NCBI GenBank assembly: GCA_024734495.1
Contig: JALMQS010000085.1
Span: forward strand, 13,058,048 to 13,122,047
Length of the DNA: 64,000 nt
From: Forficula auricularia
Taxonomy: Eukaryota > Arthropoda > Insecta > Dermaptera > Forficulidae
Direction: 5' to 3'
Positions within the stretch are counted from its first letter, which is position 1. Every line of letters starts with the position of its first letter. Shown here in pieces: positions 48,001 through 57,800 of this stretch. Under the pieces are notes generated by a model that was not told the origin of the DNA, searched no databases, and saw only the letters and a program-made list of their open reading frames with translations. Position numbers and translations under genes: made by a program.

Positions 48001-50631
48001 AAATTGAAACATCAAAAGATAAAAAAAGTGACATACAAAACATAATTTTTATTTTACCACAAGTTTTTCAAGGAAAGATTGTAAATTAAAAAAAAGCCAG
48101 AACAAAAAAATAATCCGAGGGTCGAAAAGTATGCAAATGTTCCAAAAAAGAATGGGAATTATACGTACTTGAAAAATTAATTTAAAATATAAAAATTGGG
48201 ATAAAAAAAAAAAAGTTACCGTCAAATTGACGGCTTTTAGTAAATCTATAATTTTCTCCTAAATAAAAATTCATAAGTTGCTATTTTTTATTTTTTATTA
48301 GAAAACTATTCAAAAATGATTAAAAGTCAGCTAGTTTCAAAGTTCTAACTTAAATAGTAACTAAATGAAGAAATGAAATGTGAAAACCGTTAAATTGACG
48401 GCTTCGGTGTAAACCAAGTCACTGGTTCTCCTTTTTGCTAAGAGACCTTTAAGATCTATTATCATGTCTCTTTTTGGGGATTTTTTAAAATTATAAAACA
48501 ATTTCTAGATATTTAGAATTAACTATCCAATTATTTAGAAAAAATTATCTTACATAAATATGCCGGATCATTTGCTTAAATAAAAATTAAAAACTAAGGT
48601 TAAAAAATAGTAAATTTTCTAAAATAAATAAGTAACTATACTTTAACCCAAATAAGCGCCAAAAAGGAGACATGACATTCGATCTTAAAGAACTCCCGGC
48701 AAGAGGAGAACCCGCGGCTTATTATGGGCTATACAAGACAGATCACAGGTTCAAGAAGCTACGCCCCTGGACTCCACATTCGGTTTAAAATAATAATTTA
48801 AATTTCCTAATTTTATTTATCATGAAGAATTAGTGGTTTTAAAATTAAATAAGCTGACGTGTTCTGAAATTTGGCCATCACTTGACTTTACCATACAACC
48901 TGGCCCCTCACCTATATTTAATATTTAATAAAATTATTTATAATCATTTAGGGGAGGGAGTTTTTGCATTTTTAGATTACTCTGGGCCCACTGATTATGT
49001 ATACAAAATTTGGTTGTGTTTTGTACAAGGGGCCTAGATTTTTCATTTTTTGACCCCCTACCATTTTGGACGGTTAGTTTTTGCATTTAGACTTCTGGGG
49101 TCCCACTGATTATGTATACAAATTTGTATTAGATGAAGGAGGAGGTATCAGCCAAAGATGCAATCACTGGGTTCAATAAAACGCTAATAAAACGCTTCGG
49201 CCTGAATTTATTTGGCCATCTTCAGTTGAGTGGTAATCACAAATCGAATGCAGAAGAGATTGCACCAGTAAAGATGCAGCCCTATGGATCTCGAAAAGAC
49301 CCTTGCATTACCGAAGAGAAAGTTGATTAAGTGAGAGGGTGTAGCGTAGGTGTCTATGTACTCCGGTTTTGAAGGTTTGAAGATTATAGGTGCTGGGAAA
49401 GATAGAGGGCTGGAAGAGAGTTCCAGTTCCTTGAAGTCATGGGGATACTTAGGTATTGGCGAATGAAGTGGTCCGGCACTTTTCTAGTTTGACCGCGAGA
49501 GAGTGTTGGGAGTCGGCAAAACGCGTGCTACGTGCAAAGCATGCTTTGGGGGGAATTATTGATTTTATCTCATCAGAGCACCTGCCGTGATAGTATCTAT
49601 AGAAAAGGGAAAGGGCAGAGACATCTCTTCGATGAGCCAGCGAGTCGAGGGAGTCAGTGAGGGTAGAATCGTCAATTAGCCTAACGGCTCGTTTCAGAAT
49701 TGCATCAAATTTAGCAAGAGAGTATTTTGAGGCTCCTCTCCATAGATGAGAGCCGTATTCAGAGAAGTTAAGGGGCAGGAGTTATACACAAAATGCTCTA
49801 CATATATGTGATCGAACCAAGCCTTGTCAAAAATAAAAATTCTTTAAAAAAGAAAAATATTAAGTTCAAATCTTAAATAAGTTATTATTATTTTTTTTTT
49901 TTTCTTCAGATTAATCCACCATCTGAAATCTGATAATCCTGATCAACAATATTTAATTCTTGTGGCTGCAAGAAAGCATCTTGGGGCTGGAGGAAATCGA
50001 CGTATTAAATACTCCATGCCTCCGCTTGTCTTCCAAGGGTATCAGCTGGCATACAAATACAAAGCACTCAGTGATCAGGTGAATTAAAAAAAAAAATATT
50101 TCTTCTCTTTATTTTATTTTAAATAATAATAAATTAAACATTATCTAGTGATTAACATAAATATAAACATTTGTTCATAAGAATTTTGCTGGCTTGGTGT
50201 GTACTGGATATATTAATTTTTTATTGTTAAACGATAAATAAATTGAATTGCTTCTTTCAGTAATTTATTTTATTATTCAAATGGTTAATCCAAATATTTC
50301 GAGAGCGCTTGCGGCATCTCTTCCTCAGTGGACCACACAAAAGGCAAGTCGTGAGTTATTATTAATTACAGATGTCAAAGGTACTCGCCTCTCGCACCCT
50401 TCGACAAAGAAATAAACATTTATGATTTTTATTAATTAATTCCGCGTGTCAAAACGTAGACAATATTGTGGCCGTTGACCTTGTCTTGACTAATCATTAA
50501 TATTAATTGGTTCATATATTAAATATAAACCAGCTCGAATTCTACTAATTGTTTTAATTTCATTCAGACTTCATTGTGAATAGATGTACATAGTTGTATA
50601 TACTCGTAAATGTTATCTCATTTTGTGAATT

Positions 50632-50682
<51 letters not shown>

Positions 50683-51850
50683 TGTTTAATCAAACTTGTA
50701 TCCATTGTATAAACTGATGGGGTCGGCACATTGGTGGGGGAGTGAGTGAGTACCTTGGACATCTGTAATTGATAATAACTCACTGACTTGCCTTTTGTGC
50801 AGTTTCCACTGAGGAAGAGATGCCGCAAGCGCTCTCGAAAATATTTGGATTAACCATTTGAATAATAAAATAAATTACTGGAAAGAAGCAATTAAATTTA
50901 TTTATCCTTTAACAATAAAAAAAAAAAATAATAATAAATAAACATTTGTATTTTTTAAGACTATAGTTTTACAGGATTTCAAGTTTTATCTTCTTTAGTT
51001 TTATTATAAATATTTCATAAAGGCAATTCAATACAGTTTGTCCTTTGCTTGATGCAAATAAACATATATACCATATTATACAGGGTGCATAGGAAAGTCC
51101 CTTTAACCTGAAAAATACTTGCAAACAGAGAGTGCTACAGCCACGCAAGTGAGGTAACGGTATAGTAAAGCGACTATGCCCGACGTAATGCAAACGACAC
51201 CAGCGCCCTTAGTGGCGAAATATGAAAGTTAGCCATTGCAAATCGAAAACGAAAAGAGATAGAGCAAAAATTTCCAATTAAAGTTTTAGAGCATCAATTA
51301 ATTAGTACGAAACGATATTTGGTTTACACGGATAAGATAAATTGACGCCTGTATACCCCAAAAAATATCCAAAATCGATGCGCGACTGTTTTACTCTACA
51401 TATTTACATTTCGGAAATGTAGCAGTGTGCAAATGCAGTTTGTGACTTTGTACTGTACTGTAATGTCTGAAAACTTTAATTTCCAATGCATTTAAATTTT
51501 AGTTTAAAAGGTGTTGGCGCTCGCTTGATACAAACAACATAATCTCATAGCATAAAATTATTGATGGCAGACGATAATTTATCTTATCCGTGTAAACCAA
51601 ATATCGTTTCGTACTAATTAAGTGATGCTCTAAAACTTTCTAATTGGAAATTTTGCTCTATCTCTTTTCGTTTTCGATTTGCAATAGCTAACTTCCACAT
51701 TTCGCCACTAAGGGCGCTGGTGTCGTTTGCATTAGGTCGGGCATAGTCGCTTTTACTATACCGTTACCTCACTTGCGTGGCTGTAGCACTCTCCGTTCGC
51801 AAGTATTTTCAGGTTAAAAGGGACTTTCCTATGCACCCTGTATAAATGTG

Positions 51851-51884
<34 letters not shown>

Positions 51885-54800
51885 ATGATATTGATACAAG
51901 AAGTTGCATCAAGAAGGTACAACCTCTGTAAGTCCCCAGTAGACCCTTGTATATAATAAGAAGAGATTTATGGATTGGGTCGGAGTTGAAAGGTATCTGT
52001 GGATACGGTTCTTGTAAAACTGAAGGTTTTATATGTAGCTGGAAAGACGGACAGAGGAAGAGAGTACCAGTCAGTAGAAGTCATAGGGATATATAATTTA
52101 TTTATTTAAGACTATAGTTTCGAATGTTTGACCTTTATCATCAGCCTTTTTAATTAGAAATAGCTCAAGAGGTCAAAAAACTCGATTGGATATAGAATTT
52201 TTCGATGTTATAGCAAGCCGGGCAATAACAAACGATTAACCATTTTATGTGGCCTGCTTGCTATAAAAACGAAAGAATTTTTCCATATCTGTAGCGGCTC
52301 GCTGCTGCTTTGGCTGCAAGCCTTTAGACACGGCCGCTAGATGACTCAGTCAGATCGTTGCGACACTTTTGCATGACTGATAATATTTCAGTCATGCTAT
52401 AAATGAAGCAATTCGATCTCGACTGAGCATCGAATGGAAGGAGGGGCCAACCACCAACTAGTTGCCCCTCCCCGCTAATTAAGCGGGTGGCGCCCAACCG
52501 GCACCACCAGGGCTTTTAAACAACGCCCTGCACAAATAATTGTTAGGACCCCATCAACTTGGTGGGGGGCGCGGACACGCACCATAACGCACTCAACCGA
52601 GGCCCTAACAATATCCAATCAGTATTTTGAGCCCTTGAGCTATTTCTAATTAAAAAGGCTGATGGTAAGGTCCGACATTCGAAACTATAGTCTCAAACAA
52701 ATATATATATAAGAACGGGTTCTTACTAGTTAAAACGCGTTTCACTAAATACCTTTGTGGCAACTAGAATTTACTGATGTTGGTTGAGTTTGGTTCAAAG
52801 GTCTAGAATCTTCATTTTTGACCTTCCGGCTCATTTTGGGTGTTTATTTTCAAAAAACTTTAAACGAAAATGTCAAAAATTAGAAGCACTGTTGTAGAGG
52901 GTGTCAATTTTGACATTTTTCGTTTCAAAATTTTTGAAAATAAACTCCCAAAATGAGGCGGAAGGTCAAAAAATGAAGATTCTAGACCTTTGAACCAAAC
53001 TCAATAACATCAGTAAACTCTAGTTGCCACAAAAGGTATTCAATTAGAAACGCGTTTAACTAAAAACATTAACAGAAAAATATAAAATAAATCAACTTAA
53101 AAATTGAAAACATAAAACATATATATATATATCTGTATGCGAGGGGTGAACCACGATTGGAATTAGGTGTACACGTCTTTGGAATTATTTTGGAATTCAT
53201 TAGATAATGCCCCTTCATCTATTGTCTTCTACTTGGAAATGAAAGTGGAAGTCGTAGGTGTACACGATATTAGGACGCGGTTCACCCCTCGTATCTATGT
53301 GTTTATTTATAACAAGCGAAGGGCAACCTCAATTGTAATTTCTCTTTATGAATCAACAATTTGCTACTCTCGTCAAAACTAAATATTTCACATGATTTAA
53401 TATAATTTTGGTCAAAATTAAGTTAAAATTTAATTATTTGTTTTTAGGATGAAATGTGGCAACAAAAATGTAAAAAAATATTCAAATTTTGCCATCAAAA
53501 TATTATGGCTTTGATTAAAGCGGAATATGCAGAATTGCCATTACGATTATTTCTGCAAGGGGCTCTTGCCGTCGGGCAAATTGGTTTCGAAAACCATGAA
53601 ACGGTCGCTTATGAATTCATGTCTCAGGTAATTTCATTTCCATTGATTAAATAAATCATTAATCTAATATACCGGGTGAGTTTTTTATTTTGAGACAGTC
53701 TTATAACTCAAAAACAGTGCATTATATGGAAAAAAAGTTTCAAATAAAAGTTTATTTATATCGAGGTGGAAACTAAACTAAGCTATTGTTTGTTGACATA
53801 AAACAAGCTTTCAAGGTATTTTAAGGTCAAGTTCTGTTTTTTAAATGGAAACCTATATGTTTCTGTTCATATTCTGAATCTACAAAAAAAAAACTGAACA
53901 ACTTTTATTAAAACTATTTTTATACGATATCAAATAAAAAAATATTAAATCAAAATTATATCTAAAAAAATTCTAATAATTATTTTTAACAATCATTCAA
54001 CTTAATTATCAAATAATAATAATTAAATATTTAATTATTAAATAAATAATTTACTAATTTTACCACATTGTTCTGAGACATTCCAGAGTGTATGAGTGTA
54101 TCGCCAAGTCTTCTGGATGAATTCCAGTTCCAATTTATTATTTGGCCTTTTTAAGTTTCTTCATAGCCTTTACATTTTTTTTTGTTTTTAACAAATTTAC
54201 AACACGATGAAATGAAGCTTATGAGGGTGTATCTCATCAGGAAAACGCTCGGCAACCATTTCAATGGCAGTCCCATAATAATACTTCTTCCACATTCACC
54301 ATAAATTAAGACCATTTCAATTCTGTCTTAAAAAAAATACTCCATTTTTATTATCGTAATTCAATAAATATAACTATCTACTGGATTGACACGAGAAATA
54401 AACTTTTTTTTTAAACTCAAGACTTTTAAATAGATTTATTAAGTAGAATCTCTTAAATTTGAGTATAACGAAGAGAGTTTTAACATTATTATAAACACTT
54501 ATTTTCATTGTTGTGACTTTTCTATTTATTAATTATTTATTTAATAATTAATTATTTGATCATTAATATTTGTTAATTAAGTTGAATAATTGTTAAAAAT
54601 AATTGTACAAGGTTTTTTTGAGATCTAATTGATTTGTCTTTTTTTGTTTGATGTCGTATAAAAAATAGTTCTAATAAAAGTTGTTTAGTTTTTTTGTAGA
54701 TTTTAAAATGTGAGCAGAAACATATTGGTTTCCCATTTAAAAAACAGAAGTTGACCTTAAAATGCCCTTGAAAGCTTGTTCTAGGTCGACAAACAATTGC

Positions 54801-57800
54801 GTAGTTTAGTTTCCCTCCTGATATAAATAAACTTTTTTTCATTTAATTTACTGTTTTTGAGTTATAAGACGTCTCAAGATAAAAAAGCTCACCCGGTATA
54901 TATTTGAATTGCTCTCTAATTTGTGTCTTTAGGCATTCACGCTTTACGAGGAGGAAATCTCGGATTCGAAGGCTCAATTGGCGGCGATCACTCTGGTGGT
55001 GGCCACCCTTGAACGGACCCGATGTTTCAGCGAGGAGAATCACGAACCTTTGAGGACGCAAAGTGCTTTGGCTGCCAGTAAACTGCTCAAAAAACCTGAC
55101 CAATGCAGAGGCGTCGCCACATGCTCACATTTATTCTGGAGCGCCAGGAATTCCGAAGGCAAAGATGTAAGATTAATTAATTAATATTTACTAGATGTTT
55201 ATTGTTTTAATTTTATCTTTATATATCGTACTAGCTGCAAGGCCCGCTGGGAGGGTCAAAATATGAAAATGTTTGCTCTTGGACCAAACTCAACCAAATT
55301 TTGTATACATAATCTGTGGTCACTAGAAAGCTAGAAATTTAAAACTAACCACCCAAAATGGGGGGGGGGGGGGACAAAAGTAAAAATTCTTACCCTTAGA
55401 GCCAACTTAACAAAATTGTGTATACATAAGTTGTGGGTCACTAGAAGGCTAGAAATGCAAACACTGGGGGTGCGGGGGGGGGGGGGGGGGGGGTTCAGGT
55501 GAGGAACCAAAGTCTTAGTGGGCTGGGTGGAGGTGCGGGGGTGGAGCCTGGGGTGGATGGGGCGAGGTGGATGGAACGGGGAGGGGTCTAGGGGATGGTG
55601 GGTGCGGGGTGGAGTGGGGGTTCAGGTTAGGGTCCAGAGAGGTAGTGGGGGTAGTGGTATGGGGACTGGGGGTGATGGGTGTAGTCAGTGGGGGTGGGGG
55701 TATATGGGTGGGGTTCGTGGTTGAGGTCAGGGCGTGTCTAATGTAGAAGGACCGCCGAAGGCAGGCAACACAGCTAGTTAAATTATATACTTATCGATGA
55801 ATAAAATATCATAATTAATAAGTTTCTAATCTTTTAATAAATTTAATTCTTTTTTTTTAATTTTAATGGAAATTCCTATCAGTGAACGTCCTATGGAGTC
55901 TACATGTCACATAATATTTTTATTAATTTCACTTTTTTCTTTCTCCATTTAGATGCGTGACGGAAAACGAGTATTGGAATGTTTGAAGAAAGGAGTTCGA
56001 ATTGGCAGTCAATGCATGGATCCATCTGTTCAAGTGCAACTCTTCGTGGAACTTCTCAATCATTATATCTATTTCTTTGAAAAAGGAAACAATCAGGTAG
56101 AAAAAACATACCGTTACTTATATATTTATTATTTAATTTTTAAAAAATATTTTTAAATCGAAAAGCTAAGGGCGATAATACTTCAACTTTAACTCGGTGT
56201 TAATTTAATATTTTTGCTAATTTTACACATGGAAATGGCGCCTAAATGAAATGGATCTGTGATCTAAGTTATCGTAAATTCTGATGATTTCAAGGTCAAG
56301 TCTATTGGTTCTAAGCAGACCATGGTGAATATTTTGTTGGAATTTGTATTTTTGGCAATTCTACGGTAACTGTGCCGCCGCGATCTGACGATGGATTCTT
56401 ATAGTACTCACAAAAATAAGACAAAAATGAAGAATACCATTTTCGAGATTTCATAGCTTTCGAGATATCGAGTTTAAAAAATATAGTTTTTGTATTTTTA
56501 ATTTTCAATTGTTTTTTTATAGAAACCACGGAAACCTTAGTATCCCGGGTTCCGTGTGGCGCCGCTATTTGACGACGGATTAGCAAAAGCAGTTTGGTTC
56601 AAATCAATAAATTAATATTAATTAAAAAATAATTAGTAAATGCCCAAAAAAATTCGAACATGTGAAAGTTGTTTGCAGGTTCGGTTAAGATATATTCAGT
56701 TCGGCTCGTTTCGGCTCGTATATCTTAACCGAACGCTCAAAGCTGTTCGGGAACCCCTATTTTTATCTAAATGAACCGAGATGATGAATAGAACCTAAAA
56801 GTGAAAATTGCCAAAGCCCACTGGCGCTCTTTTGAGACAATTTGAGACATCACAGTCCATAAACTCAATTTCCGTTCAAATTTGTGGTTTAAAATTTTAT
56901 TTTTACTTTCCTACTTATTTGTCTAGTTCTAAAAGAATTCCTCGTCAGTAGCGGCGCCACACGGAACCCCCGTAGTCACGGTTTCCGTGGTTTCTATAAA
57001 AAAACAATTGAAAAATAAAATAAAATAAAATAAAAAAAAACAGTATTTTTTAAAACGACTGGATATCCCGAAAACTAATGAAATCTCCGAAAAATGATAT
57101 TCTTCATTTCTTCTTATTTTAGTACTATAAGAATCCATCATCAGATTTACCGTAGAATCATCGTATTTTTCATACAAGTACTTTAAAGCTTTGTATTAAG
57201 AAATTGTTGCAATATCAATAAGTATTTACGTCTTCTGGATGGGTGCTGGGTGGGTTTCGGGGGATGTGGTGGGAGTGGGGTGTGAGGGGTAGGGTTCGTA
57301 GGTTGGGGGTCAGGGCATGCCCCTACGCTATAGAGGGCCGCCGAAGGCGGCATCTAATTATTTATAAAATTTTACTGGAGAAGGACGACTATACAGGAAC
57401 AAAACTCGCCAATCATGCCCTTTGGAGGATCTAACAGTCGTCCGGCTAATCCCTAAAGACCCTGAGGTTTACGACTTGAATTTTGCAATTTATAGGATCT
57501 TTATAAGTTTATTTTAAGCAAGGACTCAAAAAATGATCAAATTAATTAGTTTATACCTATGTTTACTTACCTATATAGATTCGAAATATTCCCAATATAA
57601 AATTTTTATTTAAATAAATAATCAATATAATTACTAACAATATAATAACATAAATAAAAATCAAAACAACATTTTCATTTTTCAACAATACAAGCAACTT
57701 TTTTCTATTTAATCATATTGCTGTTTGAGATCACGTGCTAACTTATTACATAGCGATTAAATTCACATTAAAAAAGTATTAAGATACCCGTTGTTTCAAA

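Larger units (their letters stand above)
50220..50925. mobile_element. Inverted-repeat element with divergent hammerheads
   Basis: Arms about 50220-50390 and 50745-50925 mirror each other (AATTTATTTTATTATTCAAA, GGTTAATCCAAATATTT). The spacer holds a TA run. Same layout as the PLE palindrome but a different sequence. Confidence 0.7.

Noticed and set aside
49133..49330. 65-codon ORF starting [20 protein letters not shown]
   Set aside because: It overlaps a decayed hammerhead on the other strand, joins two repeat fragments and resembles no protein I know.
52541..52612. A 72-bp LTR-like unit TGTTAGG...CCTAACA
   Set aside because: Far too short for an LTR and no target duplication seen; treated as an inverted repeat.
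55518..55724. Gly/Trp-rich ORF
   Set aside because: Translation of a G-rich tract in a Helitron-like repeat.
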